Origin: TA-21 sp035620895
GTDB taxonomy: Archaea > Thermoproteota > Nitrososphaeria > Nitrososphaerales > Nitrososphaeraceae
Assembly: GCA_035620895.1 (NCBI GenBank)
Contig: DASPFY010000011.1
Span: forward strand, 1-64,000
DNA: 64,000 bases
Direction: 5' to 3'
Of the stretch, positions 1 through 9,887 are shown in pieces (within the stretch, counting starts at the first letter, position 1; the number at the start of each line of letters is the position of its first letter). A model generated the notes under the pieces. The model saw only the letters and a program-made list of their open reading frames with translations. It was not told where the DNA came from and searched no databases. The translations under genes were made by a program, and so were the position numbers.

Positions 1-3000
1 TTTTGCTACTGTGGATTCCTTCAATGTTACCATCAATATTTGGCTACCAACCGATCTATCCATCATGATTTTTGAAAGCCTCTCAGTATTTTGAGCGTCA
101 AGGTGTGCATCCACCTCATCCATAAGGTAAAAGGGTGAGGGTTTTAGAGACTGAAGGGCCAACAAAAAGACTGTTGCTGCCATTGTCTTTTCACCGCCTG
201 ACAATGAAGTCGACTCTCTTGGCGGCTTTCCTTGAAATTGAACAAGGTATGACAGACCACCTGAGAAAATATCTTCATTTTCAATTTGAAGGTAAGCATT
301 GACACCTGCTATTTCTGCAAACGTTTTACGGATGTCATCATCTACTTTTTTAAAGGCATCCATAAACACATCCCTCTTTTCTTTATCAATTTCTGTGATG
401 AACAAAACGATAGAGTTCCTTTCATTTTCAAGGTAATTCTTTCGGGAAGACATGTCCCTGTAACCATCTATTATCTGAACATATGTTTCATGGGCACGTA
501 AGTTAAGTCTAGTCTTTAGCTCATCATATTCTTTTGTCAATTCTGATATTAGCATATCCACCTCGGTAATTTCAGTTTCTAATAGTTCCTTAAATCCTAG
601 CCACACCAAGTCGTTCGTTGTCTGTGACTCTTGTGCAGTAAAGTTAGAAATGTCCTTCTTGATAGCAATTGATTCCTTTTCAATACCGTTTATCTCCCTA
701 TACAGATTTCTTTCTTTCTCATCCAGTGACTTTATCTGCTTTTCATAGTTCTGTAAAATGGAATAAGAATCGCCAGACACATCTATAATTTTTTGTTCCT
801 CTTCACGCAGGCTTATCAATTCTTTTTCAAATTGTTCAAGTCTTTGGACAGCAGATGCATCTTGGTCTCTTCTCTCTGTTTGTTCTGCTTGAAGACTTTC
901 TCTTTCAGTAGAAATCTCCTTCCTTCTTTCAGTTGCTGCGGTTATGCCATTTTCAAGTGATGTAATTAATGTGATAAGCTCTCTATTTTCAATCTCAAAG
1001 TTTTCAATTTTTCTCAAGATTTCACCCTTCTTGCCTGTCAGCTCTGACAATTCCTTATCAATTTTGTCGTCTCCTATTGATTGAATTCTTGTCAAATGGT
1101 TTGCTATTGAAGAGGAAATGATTGCATCTCTTTTTTTAATTCTGGTCAATTCTGTATCAATTTCCGTAATTTCTCCTGACAGAGAGCTTATAGTCGCTTT
1201 TAATTTTTCATTTTCGCTCTTCAAACTTGAAGTAACTTCATGTAAATGATTAGCATTAATGCTATTTTCTGCAACCAGTTTTTCTAATTCTCTAACATGC
1301 GATTCTTTATCTAAAATATCATTTTCAATTTTCTCCAATTCTGCTTTCTTATTTTCTAAATGCGTTGATAGATTTTTGGAATTTTTTAGCAATGATTCAA
1401 TTGAATCACTTAATATTATTTCCTTGGTGAGATCCGATATTTTGGAACCAAAATCCAATGAGAGCGAGTTTGCATGTGGCTCAAATAGCTCACCTGCAAT
1501 AGTAACGCATTTATATCCATTTTTGGCTAATTCAAAAGCTGTTTTAGAATTCCTTACAACATGTACATTTCCAAAGATAAAATCAATTAGATTCGGAACG
1601 CTTGAATGCACCAAATCTGCAAGGTTTCCTATGTAATCATACCCTCTCAGTTCAACCTGTTCTCTATTTACAGAATTGAGGAGCTCTGATGAAATAATTT
1701 TGAATCGAGGAAGATTTTTTTCCTTGATATACGATGCAAGACGAATCATTTCTTTTACAGTAGGAACAATACAACATTTCATCCAATCCTTTGCAACTGC
1801 AAATACCGCCTTTTTATACACATCATCATATCTCAAAAGATCCCTTACTATTCCAATGACCTTGAATTCTTGTGAATTTTTTATCAGATCGGCTATTGCA
1901 AAATCCTCATTTGATAGCTGAACTGCCATGGCATATTTTTCTTCATGCGGGAGTGCAAATTTTTGCACCTTGCTAACAGTATTTTCATATGCTCCAATTT
2001 CGTTAATTAACTGTTGACTTGTATTTTTTAGATTATCAAGTAGTTTTCGTTCCGTATCTAAATCAGAGTAACAAGTCTGAACATTCAAACTTTTTAGCTC
2101 GATTTCCTTTTCACCAAGAGATCTATTCATAATTTCTATTGATGAAGTATTTTCATTTATCTTGTTGATATTGAATTTTCTCCTTTCTTCCAGTCTTGCA
2201 TTAAGAATATTGAGGCGAGCTCCAATTTCAGCTAATTTTGATTTCTTTTGGAAAAGCCTCTCCCTTAACTTCTTATTTCTGTTCACATGGTAGGATATCT
2301 CATCGATTCGGGCGTTGAGGATATCTAACTCACCTTTCAATTGAGCAAGATGTGAACGCTTATCTTCGCTTAAACTTTTTTTATCATATAGCGTTTTATT
2401 TGAATTTTCAAATTCAATCTCAATTTTTCCGCCCTCCGAGTCTATAAACGTAAATCGTTCCTCGATATATGCCAGGCGTAACTTTGCTTCCTTGATTATT
2501 GCCTTTTCCCTCTCAATGTTGTAAATGACGTCAGTCAATTTCGTATCAATTTGAGCCTTGGATTTGTTCGATGCATCAACCTGACTCATGAAACTTGATT
2601 TTTCTAGATCAATTTTTTCTATTTCCTTTCTTAGCTCTTCACGGTTTTTGGACAGGACATCAAGGTTGCTTTCGTTCGTAGCCAACAGTTTGTTTCGATT
2701 ATTTATCTCCTCTTTCAAGTATCTAATCTTGTTTGAATATTTAATTGCCTTGAATCTCTTCAATTGAGACTCAATGAAGGTATATCTTAGCTGATCATTT
2801 CTTTCAGCCTCCAGTTCATTTATGCGCTTCTTGATTTCATCCATTCTGGCAAGTGCAACTTCAAGTCGTCTGTCAGATTCTTCAAGTTGCCTTATAGACT
2901 CATTCTTCTTGTCGTCAAAGTATGAAAGTCCAACAATGTCTTCAATAATCTTCCTTCTCTCTTCGGAATTTAGTTCAGAGATTCTTGTTATCATCCCTTG

Positions 3001-3429
3001 CTGGACAATGTTAAGTTTGTTCGGAACCGCAACCATAATCTCTAATAATTCCAGAATGGTGTTCTTTGATACCTTTTTACCATTAAGATAATATTGACTC
3101 TCTCCGGTTTGACCTTCCATTTCTCGACTCATCGAAACAGTATCCATATCAATTGGGATTCCCCTATCGGAATTATCGAAACTTAGATTTACTCGTACTA
3201 GCCTATGCGAAGAATTTTCACTATCATGAAATAGCGATTGAAACTTGTCAACACGTAATAATTTAGGGCTATTTTCTCCTAATGCGAACATTATTGCATC
3301 CAGGATGTTACTCTTACCGGAGCCATTAGGTCCTGTAACAGCAACAAGACCATTGTTTAAATGTAATACAGTATTTTTAAAGCCAAATGACTTGAAACCA
3401 TAGATTTCAAGTTTCTTTATATATACCAA
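1..3429 (-). CDS. smc: Chromosome segregation ATPase SMC (partial, C-terminus cut by window edge)
   Basis: SMC proteins form the ring-shaped ATPase that compacts and segregates chromosomes. Reading the minus strand from a TTG at 3429 gives 1143 codons still open at position 1. The N-terminus has a Walker A motif (GPNGSGKSN, about residues 33-41), then two long coiled coils around a hinge (about residues 500-680), and a C-terminal head with the ABC signature LSGGEK and a Walker B (YLMDEVDAHLD). Bacterial and archaeal SMCs are about 1170-1200 residues, so roughly 25-50 residues are missing beyond the edge. No ATG lies near the start; TTG gives the expected family N-terminus MVYIKKLEIYGFKSF. It is the first gene before the intergenic gap to the inositol-phosphate synthase. 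Confidence 0.96.
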   Translation of the reverse strand, partial: MVYIKKLEIYGFKSFGFKNTVLHLNNGLVAVTGPNGSGKSNILDAIMFALGENSPKLLRVDKFQSLFHDSENSSHRLVRVNLSFDNSDRGIPIDMDTVSMSREMEGQTGESQYYLNGKKVSKNTILELLEIMVAVPNKLNIVQQGMITRISELNSEERRKIIEDIVGLSYFDDKKNESIRQLEESDRRLEVALARMDEIKKRINELEAERNDQLRYTFIESQLKRFKAIKYSNKIRYLKEEINNRNKLLATNESNLDVLSKNREELRKEIEKIDLEKSSFMSQVDASNKSKAQIDTKLTDVIYNIEREKAIIKEAKLRLAYIEERFTFIDSEGGKIEIEFENSNKTLYDKKSLSEDKRSHLAQLKGELDILNARIDEISYHVNRNKKLRERLFQKKSKLAEIGARLNILNARLEERRKFNINKINENTSSIEIMNRSLGEKEIELKSLNVQTCYSDLDTERKLLDNLKNTSQQLINEIGAYENTVSKVQKFALPHEEKYAMAVQLSNEDFAIADLIKNSQEFKVIGIVRDLLRYDDVYKKAVFAVAKDWMKCCIVPTVKEMIRLASYIKEKNLPRFKIISSELLNSVNREQVELRGYDYIGNLADLVHSSVPNLIDFIFGNVHVVRNSKTAFELAKNGYKCVTIAGELFEPHANSLSLDFGSKISDLTKEIILSDSIESLLKNSKNLSTHLENKKAELEKIENDILDKESHVRELEKLVAENSINANHLHEVTSSLKSENEKLKATISSLSGEITEIDTELTRIKKRDAIISSSIANHLTRIQSIGDDKIDKELSELTGKKGEILRKIENFEIENRELITLITSLENGITAATERRKEISTERESLQAEQTERRDQDASAVQRLEQFEKELISLREEEQKIIDVSGDSYSILQNYEKQIKSLDEKERNLYREINGIEKESIAIKKDISNFTAQESQTTNDLVWLGFKELLETEITEVDMLISELTKEYDELKTRLNLRAHETYVQIIDGYRDMSSRKNYLENERNSIVLFITEIDKEKRDVFMDAFKKVDDDIRKTFAEIAGVNAYLQIENEDIFSGGLSYLVQFQGKPPRESTSLSGGEKTMAATVFLLALQSLKPSPFYLMDEVDAHLDAQNTERLSKIMMDRSVGSQILMVTLKESTVAK

Positions 3430-3552
3430 ATACCCTGTTATCAGATTCTCATGGTTGTAAATATATTCTATTTGACAAAATAGTTAGATCTAAATTAAGA
3501 TTTTTTTAGACAATAAAGAGATGTTTGGGGTTAATAATAGCATAATGAGGTA

Positions 3553-4671
3553 TTAGCGCTCTCTTTTTCCTTCAACAAACTCCATGAATGAGTCCTTTGC
3601 ATCCAGATATGGCTTCTGAACTGGAGGGTGCTTAAAGCAGTATGCAGACACACTATCAAGTTGGCCTGTAATCCCCCTATCTATAGCTATTTTGGTTCCT
3701 CTAATTGCGTCAATCATGACTCCTGCGCTATTATAGGCATCAACTACTTTCAGTTTGACGTCTAACTCTACTGGCACTCTACCAAAATATTTGCCTCGCA
3801 TAGAGATATAACATACCTTGTCGTTTGCTAAGAATCCAACAAAGTCTGATGGTCCAATTCGCATGGGCACTTCGTATGGAGCCATGGCAGCGACGGCGCT
3901 AGTTTTACTAATTCTCTTATCTTCGAGACGTTCTTCATCAAGCATGTTATAGAAATCCATATCTCCGCCAACATTGAGTTGGTAAGTTTCATCTACCTTA
4001 ACGCCCCTATCTACAAAGAGTTTAACAAGTGTCTTGTGTAATACCGTGGCTCCCAATTGACTCATGACATCATCGCCTGCACAGAGCAGATTCTTATCTG
4101 TGAAAGCCTGCTGCCATTTCGGGGTAGATGCAATAAAGACTGGTATTGCATTGATAAACGACACACCAGCATCAAGGCATTGCTCTACATAGTATTTAGT
4201 TGCCTCTCTGCTTCCTACAGGAAGATAATTTACAAGTATTTCAGCGCCACTTTCCCTTAATACTTTTGATACATCGGCCGGAGAACTGTCGGATATCTTT
4301 ACTCTTTCATTAAGACGCTTACCGACACCATCAAGTACTTTTCCCTTTAGAACTTTAATACCAGTTGAAGGTACATCTGCTATCTTTATTGTGTTATTAG
4401 GACTTGCAAATATTGCATCTGCCAGATCGTGGCCGACCTTTGATTCGACAACATCAAATGCTGCGACAAATTCAATATCCCCTGGTCTTATGTTGCCAAG
4501 GGTATATGCGATTAAGCCTTCAGGAATGTCCAAAACATTTTCCCTTCCATTACCTTTAGTGTAACTATTACCATAAAATGAAATACCTTGCAATAATGCA
4601 GACGCACAGTTTCCGACACCGGCTATTGCAACCTTCACTTTTTTATGATCTTTATTAGTATTACCACTCAT
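3553..4671 (-). CDS. ino1: Myo-inositol-1-phosphate synthase
   Basis: Predicted to convert glucose 6-phosphate to 1D-myo-inositol 3-phosphate with NAD, supplying the inositol head group of archaeal phospholipids. The 372-residue protein has an N-terminal Rossmann motif (AGVGNCASALLQG, residues 17-29), the central family segments around NYLPVGS and NAIPVFIAS, and a conserved GGDMDFYNM loop, matching the short archaeal/actinobacterial form of the enzyme. The ATG at 4671 is preceded by a good TATA element near 4700-4709, so the transcript should be nearly leaderless. It stands alone, downstream of nothing on its strand. Confidence 0.93.
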   Translation of the reverse strand: MSGNTNKDHKKVKVAIAGVGNCASALLQGISFYGNSYTKGNGRENVLDIPEGLIAYTLGNIRPGDIEFVAAFDVVESKVGHDLADAIFASPNNTIKIADVPSTGIKVLKGKVLDGVGKRLNERVKISDSSPADVSKVLRESGAEILVNYLPVGSREATKYYVEQCLDAGVSFINAIPVFIASTPKWQQAFTDKNLLCAGDDVMSQLGATVLHKTLVKLFVDRGVKVDETYQLNVGGDMDFYNMLDEERLEDKRISKTSAVAAMAPYEVPMRIGPSDFVGFLANDKVCYISMRGKYFGRVPVELDVKLKVVDAYNSAGVMIDAIRGTKIAIDRGITGQLDSVSAYCFKHPPVQKPYLDAKDSFMEFVEGKRER

Positions 4672-4697
4672 GCTTGCTTGAATTACCCTATTGGTTT

Positions 4698-4709
4698 AAT
4701 TAATATATG
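4698..4709 (-). promoter_or_regulatory. TATA box of ino1
   Basis: On the minus strand the sequence reads ACATATATTAAT, centred about 33 bases before the ATG at 4671. That distance places transcription start a few bases before the start codon, typical of archaeal leaderless mRNAs. Confidence 0.55.
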
Positions 4710-4953
4710 TGTATTCGCAGGTTTAAACTGACTACTTAGCTGCTCCTTTTCACTTATTTCTGGTTCACTTTCTATTTGCTGTTTCTCGACCTAGTTCTTA
4801 TAGTCTTCGACGGTTTACAGTTCTTTCATGTGCGGTAAATTTGGACACGTTCCTACTTGCGCTTTTCGTGAAAATTAACATTTGTTATAGAATTCAAAGA
4901 AGAAAAGCATAACAGTCATCATTAACCTCTCTCAGATTGATAGATTTTCAGAA

Positions 4954-5184
4954 ATGAATCCATTAATCTTATTTGGTTTGGTTACCGCAATAGCGCTTCA
5001 GGTGGTAACGGTCTTCATGCCCTTGGGAGTAACCTGGGCCTTTGAACTAAAACAAAAAGTGTGTTTTGACGACCTTGGTGATTATTTCAAGTTCAGAACG
5101 TTGAACGGTTCAGAGGCTTTTGATGTGTCTTATCCATGTGCGGCTTTTGACTTTAACAGCTCAATGCAGCAGGAGTTCAAATAA
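4954..5184 (+). CDS. Small membrane-anchored or secreted hypothetical protein
   Basis: An open frame of 76 codons from an ATG at 4954. Residues 3-30 are strongly hydrophobic and could be a signal peptide or membrane anchor, followed by a polar part with two cysteines (residues 37 and 61) that could pair outside the cell. I do not recognise the family. It lies alone between two minus-strand genes, with no clear TATA box immediately upstream, so it may be a chance frame; coding is supported mainly by the hydrophobic-then-polar layout. Confidence 0.35.
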   Translation: MNPLILFGLVTAIALQVVTVFMPLGVTWAFELKQKVCFDDLGDYFKFRTLNGSEAFDVSYPCAAFDFNSSMQQEFK

Positions 5185-5424
5185 AGTGACATTCTGCAAT
5201 TAGCTACGTAGTTTCTCATATTAGGAAAATAAAGATTTGTTATTTTTACATGTGATTTATCAGGTAGTCTGAAGTTCTGAAAAGATTTTAAATATACTAA
5301 TACCATGGCGGGTCTTTTTTTCCATATGCCTCCTTCTATAACTTTGGTTCGAATAACTCCAACGGTTTTAACTTAAGGTCAAACTAATTAATATTAGAAA
5401 TAAATTGGTTGGGTAGTAATTGAA

Positions 5425-7815
5425 TTATTGAATTTCTCGTTGGCAAAATGAGAGCACATATGGGTTAGAAAAGTTATGAAGAGATGCTAGTTCTAACTTT
5501 GATAAATAAGAATTTGAAACTTCTGGGCAGTCTATGAAGCCCTTTGAAAGAATTTCTTGATGAATGGTATTAAACAAATCACTCCCCTTGGGGATATCTG
5601 TCAGAATTTGAAGCGTTCCGGTATTTATCATCTTTGCGCCAATCGTGCTTATTAGTGAAGAAAAAGATGTTGTATTGGTTAATATTTCTAATCCAGATGA
5701 TTTTGGCATATTGATGATGAAATTATCTACTGAATGGTCTGGAATACTTGGAAGCAACTTTACGGGATTTCCCCAAAAAACAGATGCATTCTGCGGATCT
5801 AATTCAGTAATTTTAGATCTAGCAAAAGAGATCTCATTTTGATCTTCTCCTATTCCAATAAAAAATTCCGCGTAATTGTCATTGGCCAATTGATACATCA
5901 TTTCCCCGTTGAAATATCCAATATTTATATTGATTTTTAAAAACGACTTGCGGGCATTGATGATAGTCCGAACCAAAACAGTGGATGGATTACCTTCATG
6001 AAAAAACTGATACACAGAATTCCATCTGTTTTTGAATACATCGGGGAATCCCTTCATTTTTATTAGTTCTTGAAACAGATGTGTGTCTGCAAAATCAGAA
6101 AAGTACGAGTCAGTTCTGGATACTGCCTCTAATTTTGGCAGAAAAAGCTCATCATACAGGTTAGTGACTCTATTCCATGCTCTTATCGGATCAGATCCCA
6201 TGTAGGTAACTGATAGATCAGATAGCCATAACACTTCTGCCAAGATGTTTATCCTTTTAATATCATGACCTTTGACATTAATTTGAGCCAACAACTCTTT
6301 GTAGTTTTTCTGAGCCGTTTCTTGTTTAAAATATGGAAAGTCAGTTCTCCAAATCAATGCTTCAACAATCAAGCTCTTGTCTGATTTCTCAATATCTGCT
6401 GTTTGTGTCAGCATGTCTGGCCTAGTACTAAATTTAAATGAAAAATTTTCCAAAACTCTTTCCAGATTAGGTTGGTCCAGCTTGAAATAAGCATCATGTA
6501 TTTGATATCTTTGAATAGTTTCTATAGTTCTATGTACTCTGGGCCCTACTGACGGACGAATATTGGATCCCTCTTTAGGGTAACCATTATTTTGTGGCTC
6601 CGAACTTTTACCATTATAAGTGAATTGGAGTGGATCGTAATCATGTAATAGAGCCGCTACAAGAAGAATTTCAATATCGTCTGCAGAGAATCTGTAGTTG
6701 TTTATTGTATTTGGTAACATTTTAAGAGTCATGTAAGAAACTTCAAGACTGTGATGAAAATTATGATATTCTGTAGATCCCTCGCCCAATCCAACATCAG
6801 AATAAACACCATCTAGGAATCTAATTAGAGTAGAGATCTTGTCAATTTTGTCTTGGCTTATTCCTTTATTTTTTGCTACATCTAAAATGGCCAAGACCAA
6901 CCTATCTTCTCTGATATCGGCGAGCGTATCATTTGCCTCCTTTACTATGGATTTATGGAATCCTGGAAGTTTTTCTAAAATTTCATTATAAATGATCTTA
7001 ATGGGCAAGCTCTTGTAGATATATACCCACAGTCCTGTTACCTTCCAGGGATATTTTATTCTAAATTTCTCTCTTTCAATGATTTCATCCACAAGAAGTA
7101 CAATGTTTCTATTTAGTTTTCCAATTTCACGATTTGTGACAATCCCCTCTGGATTGTTTGATTTTGTACCCTGATAATCGGCTCGCATTACAGCCCATTG
7201 TGGTATTTTGACCCTGTACCGTACCCGCTTAATCGAACCATTCGTTGACCAAGGGAATCTAACAATTTCCTTCTCGGTCGTAGCTACATTTTGATTTCTT
7301 GTATTAAGCAAGTCGTCGTCTTTAACAACCTGAAGAATCAATTCCCTATTTGGAACTTGCAGTCCAAGTAATACATGCCAATACTTGCCCTTGTCCACCC
7401 ACTCCGGCGCATATGTAGCAGGATCCCAAAAGTCTATGGGTCCAAACGGGATATAACCATCCTCAAACTCGTGTGTTTCGGGATTATAGGATTTATATTC
7501 ATATTTTCCAATTCTAGGATTAATTTGATTCGCGAGAATTCGTGTATTGTTAACTCTATCTGAAGATCTGGTAAATTCCCTGTGAGCCATCAGTCCCCAG
7601 ATGGTTCCTAAACCGCTTAATAGAGTAAAACTGAAGTAAAAGATATCAAATCTGTAATGTATGGCATAATTGAGGGCTAATTGAATACCGAAAACGAAGC
7701 AAGAAAACATCCCGCCAAAAAACAATAAAAGAAAAAACCCTCTTGCTATATCATTATAAAATAAACTAAATGATTTCTGGCCGATAGAGCGTGTCATCCT
7801 TTGCTTCATGGACAT
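5425..7815 (-). CDS. Membrane-anchored class I phosphodiesterase-like protein fused to a TrmB-like methyltransferase domain
   Basis: A 796-residue protein with an unusual architecture. Residues 25-48 and 55-77 are two membrane segments. Residues about 345-610 resemble the class I cyclic-nucleotide phosphodiesterase HD fold: YHNFHH (350-355), LLHDYD (390-394), a TDF triad (491-493, matching the family TDM) and LSDLS (531-535, matching the family ADIS); these would keep the metal-binding His, His, Asp and Asp. Residues about 628-760 resemble the TrmB tRNA (guanine-7) methyltransferase fold (NIGYFNGEMMYQLA, then FIGIG, then PDHSVDNFIINMP), but the SAM loop and the family's FPDPW motif are altered, so it may be catalytically dead. 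Residues 100-340 are unassigned. Function unknown; hydrolysis of a cyclic nucleotide or related signal at the membrane is inference. Confidence 0.6.
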   Translation of the reverse strand: MSMKQRMTRSIGQKSFSLFYNDIARGFFLLLFFGGMFSCFVFGIQLALNYAIHYRFDIFYFSFTLLSGLGTIWGLMAHREFTRSSDRVNNTRILANQINPRIGKYEYKSYNPETHEFEDGYIPFGPIDFWDPATYAPEWVDKGKYWHVLLGLQVPNRELILQVVKDDDLLNTRNQNVATTEKEIVRFPWSTNGSIKRVRYRVKIPQWAVMRADYQGTKSNNPEGIVTNREIGKLNRNIVLLVDEIIEREKFRIKYPWKVTGLWVYIYKSLPIKIIYNEILEKLPGFHKSIVKEANDTLADIREDRLVLAILDVAKNKGISQDKIDKISTLIRFLDGVYSDVGLGEGSTEYHNFHHSLEVSYMTLKMLPNTINNYRFSADDIEILLVAALLHDYDPLQFTYNGKSSEPQNNGYPKEGSNIRPSVGPRVHRTIETIQRYQIHDAYFKLDQPNLERVLENFSFKFSTRPDMLTQTADIEKSDKSLIVEALIWRTDFPYFKQETAQKNYKELLAQINVKGHDIKRINILAEVLWLSDLSVTYMGSDPIRAWNRVTNLYDELFLPKLEAVSRTDSYFSDFADTHLFQELIKMKGFPDVFKNRWNSVYQFFHEGNPSTVLVRTIINARKSFLKININIGYFNGEMMYQLANDNYAEFFIGIGEDQNEISFARSKITELDPQNASVFWGNPVKLLPSIPDHSVDNFIINMPKSSGLEILTNTTSFSSLISTIGAKMINTGTLQILTDIPKGSDLFNTIHQEILSKGFIDCPEVSNSYLSKLELASLHNFSNPYVLSFCQREIQ

Positions 7816-8039
7816 TCACTGTCATTACAAAGGATCACGGTGCTATTCCTAATTGATCGTATGATGATCGTCAATAATTCATACAGTATCACTTAAACTT
7901 CGTTAAAAATTATTCGATATAAAAACGCGACTATGGTTCCTCACTTTCATTGTAGTTGGGCAATATATCATTTTCATGTCACAATTTATGAAGCAGTGTG
8001 TTGATAATCGACTAGCCATTGAATCAATATTATCTGTTT

Positions 8040-8420
8040 TCAAACTACAATCAGTTTTACAAAATGCATTCTTTTGTTTACCTGAAGCTGTCTTGATATC
8101 TCCTTAACATCCTTAGCATCACCTTTTAAGGAAAATATTTCAAGGCATCTATCTTTGTCTATCTTATTATGTAAGTGCACAATTATTATCTTGTCAAAAT
8201 CATGTCTTATCGATGATACTTGATCATCAGAGTCTTCATCATGTACTGCCAAAAGTAACGAATTAATTTCTCCATCCAGGTCTTCTTTCATTCGTTCATC
8301 TGATAAGAGATTCCTAATTCCTGCCCTTATGATTTCTGATCTTCCTGAAAATCCCAGCGACTTGAGCTTATCTAAACTCTCGATTATGTCTTCGTTTAAC
8401 GAGACGCTCACTATGGTCAA
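8040..8420 (-). CDS. nikR: NikR-like nickel-responsive ribbon-helix-helix regulator
   Basis: NikR proteins repress metal-uptake genes when nickel is bound. The 126-residue protein starts with a ribbon-helix-helix DNA-binding part (SVSLNEDIIESLDKL, then GFSGRSEIIRAGIR) and ends in an ACT-like metal-sensing domain. The nickel ligands His-(n)-His-x-His-(n)-Cys are visible as H73, H82, H84 and C92, with slightly different spacing from the E. coli protein (76, 87, 89, 95). The start is a TTG at 8420, just after a TATA box at 8443-8453. It is transcribed away from the metal ABC transporter at 8885-11483, its likely target. Which metal is sensed in vivo is inference. Confidence 0.85.
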   Translation of the reverse strand: MTIVSVSLNEDIIESLDKLKSLGFSGRSEIIRAGIRNLLSDERMKEDLDGEINSLLLAVHDEDSDDQVSSIRHDFDKIIIVHLHNKIDKDRCLEIFSLKGDAKDVKEISRQLQVNKRMHFVKLIVV

Positions 8421-8442
8421 TAAGATTTTGAATTAGTTATTG

Positions 8443-8453
8443 GATATAATAAT
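8443..8453 (-). promoter_or_regulatory. TATA box of nikR-like gene
   Basis: The minus strand reads AATTATTATATC here, centred about 28 bases before the TTG start at 8420, so the mRNA should begin almost at the start codon. Confidence 0.5.
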
Positions 8454-8845
8454 TATGGCATATACATGGATCTACAAGAAATCGATTAACGTCAAAAGCG
8501 ACCATTCAATCATAACGAGGCAAAAATAGGATTACTATCAAAAAACACAGATTCACGATGTATCTTTTCCTAAAGTCTTGAATTAGGTAACTTGAAATAT
8601 GAATTAATATTTTATTCCAAAAAAAGTCATGCTGATCTGTCACTGTTTTGAATTGCACAGGAAATAGTGTGAATCCGATCAGGTAAGCTTTGAAATAAAA
8701 ATAATAATTGTATGAAATTTTCAATTCTGGTTGCTAAACAAGACATGAATGTTGCTACTACTACCTGTGTGGAATTAGTAGTGAAAATGAAAAACAGGGC
8801 TATTGTCATTATAAAATTGTGTTATTAACAAAGAATTACAAGTTA

Positions 8846-8873
8846 ATTATAATTAATAAAGAAACTATATATT
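8846..8873 (+). promoter_or_regulatory. TATA elements of the metal transporter operon
   Basis: Two AT-rich TATA candidates occur: AATTATAATTAA (8846-8857) and CTATATATT (8865-8873). The first would start transcription near 8876, just before the ATG at 8885; the second near 8895, inside or just before the G6 tract. The choice decides how the substrate-binding protein begins. Confidence 0.4.
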
Positions 8874-8884
8874 CTTAATAATCT

Positions 8885-9887
8885 ATGTTGTATTTGTGGG
8901 GGGAAGAATAATATTTTATCTCATTTAGTTTTCTGGCTTCTATTTTCCTCACTAGGTCAAACCTTGTATGCCCAGAATCAAACATCAAATACAAACGCAA
9001 CAATGCAATTAGATTTGAACGCTCCAAACGCAACACAGGAAGGTCCAATTAAAGTGGTGAGCAATATTACAAATTCATCACACAAGTTGACAGTCATATC
9101 GTCCTTCTTTCCAATTGATGAATTCGTTGAGAAAGTTGGAGGCAACATTATTGAATCCTCTCTAGTCATTCCGACAGGAATCGAACCCCATGATTTTGAG
9201 CCAACAATTGGCCAAATACAGAATATCGATTCTGCAGATGCCCTGGTATACAATGGGTTGGGAATTGAAAATTGGATTACAAAAATAAGTCCTACTCATA
9301 AAATTGATGCTAGCAAGGGTGTGAATGTTTCTTATTCTGACAAACGTAGTATGACCTTAGATCCGCATGTATGGTTGGATCCTTTACTTGCAAAAAAACA
9401 AGTCGAGAACATACGGGATGCTCTAATGATAATTGATCCTAAAAACAAAGAAACCTACATTAGTAACGCAAAGTCTTTTTTAGATGAGCTTGATATACTT
9501 GACAAGGCAATCAGAGCTGAATTGGAGCAGTGCAAAAAGAGAGACTTTATTTCATTTCATAACTCGTTTTCGTATTTTGCTAAACGATATGGATTGACGC
9601 AACACAGTATTTCTGATACTGGACCAGAAGCAGAGGTAACTGCTGCACGATTAGCAGAAATCATCGATTTAGCAAAAAGTTTAGATCTTCGGGTTATCTA
9701 TTCGGAAGAACTGATGGACTCTCGCTACGCATTAGTTATAGCCCAAGAAATTCCAAATAGCAAAGTGCTTGTATTAAGTCCTATTGAAGGACTAACAAAG
9801 AATGAACAAGATGCGGGAATTGGATATATTGACAAGATGCATGAAAATATTAAGAATTTAGCTGCGGGACTAGAATGCAACCAATAA
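8885..9887 (+). CDS. znuA: Zinc/nickel/manganese ABC transporter substrate-binding protein (start interrupted by a G6 tract)
   Basis: Periplasmic-side metal-binding protein of the cluster 9 (ZnuA/TroA) family. The in-frame coding part from the TTG at 8964 gives 307 residues with the family signatures PTGIEPHDFEPT, LDPHVWLDPLLAK, FISFHNSFSYFAKRYGL and YSEELMD; the histidines in EPHD, DPHVW and SFHN are the expected metal ligands. That TTG would omit an export signal. The same frame is open upstream and encodes a hydrophobic stretch (ILSHLVFWLLFSSLG), but has no ATG. An ATG at 8885 lies one base out of frame: removing one G from the run at 8898-8903 would join it into a perfect signal peptide. 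It overlaps the ATPase gene by 13 bases. Confidence 0.85.

Larger units (their letters stand above)
8421..8884. other. Divergent regulatory region between nikR-like gene and metal transporter
   Basis: This 464-base gap has no convincing gene; two minus-strand frames of 60-72 codons (8506-8809) overlap each other, lack family features and were not accepted. It should contain the promoters of both neighbours: a minus-strand TATA element at 8443-8453 and plus-strand elements near 8846-8857 and 8865-8873. I could not identify a clear NikR operator palindrome by eye. Confidence 0.6.

Noticed and set aside
5287..5375. A TATA-like TTTAAATATACT followed by a 23-codon frame and a GGTTCGAATA word resembling a tRNA T-loop
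   Set aside because: No acceptor or anticodon stems can be paired around it, and the short frame has no recognisable features; not enough for a tRNA or peptide call.
8506..8809. Two overlapping minus-strand frames of 60-72 codons in the nikR/metal transporter gap
   Set aside because: They overlap each other in different frames, lack family features and sit in the divergent promoter region.
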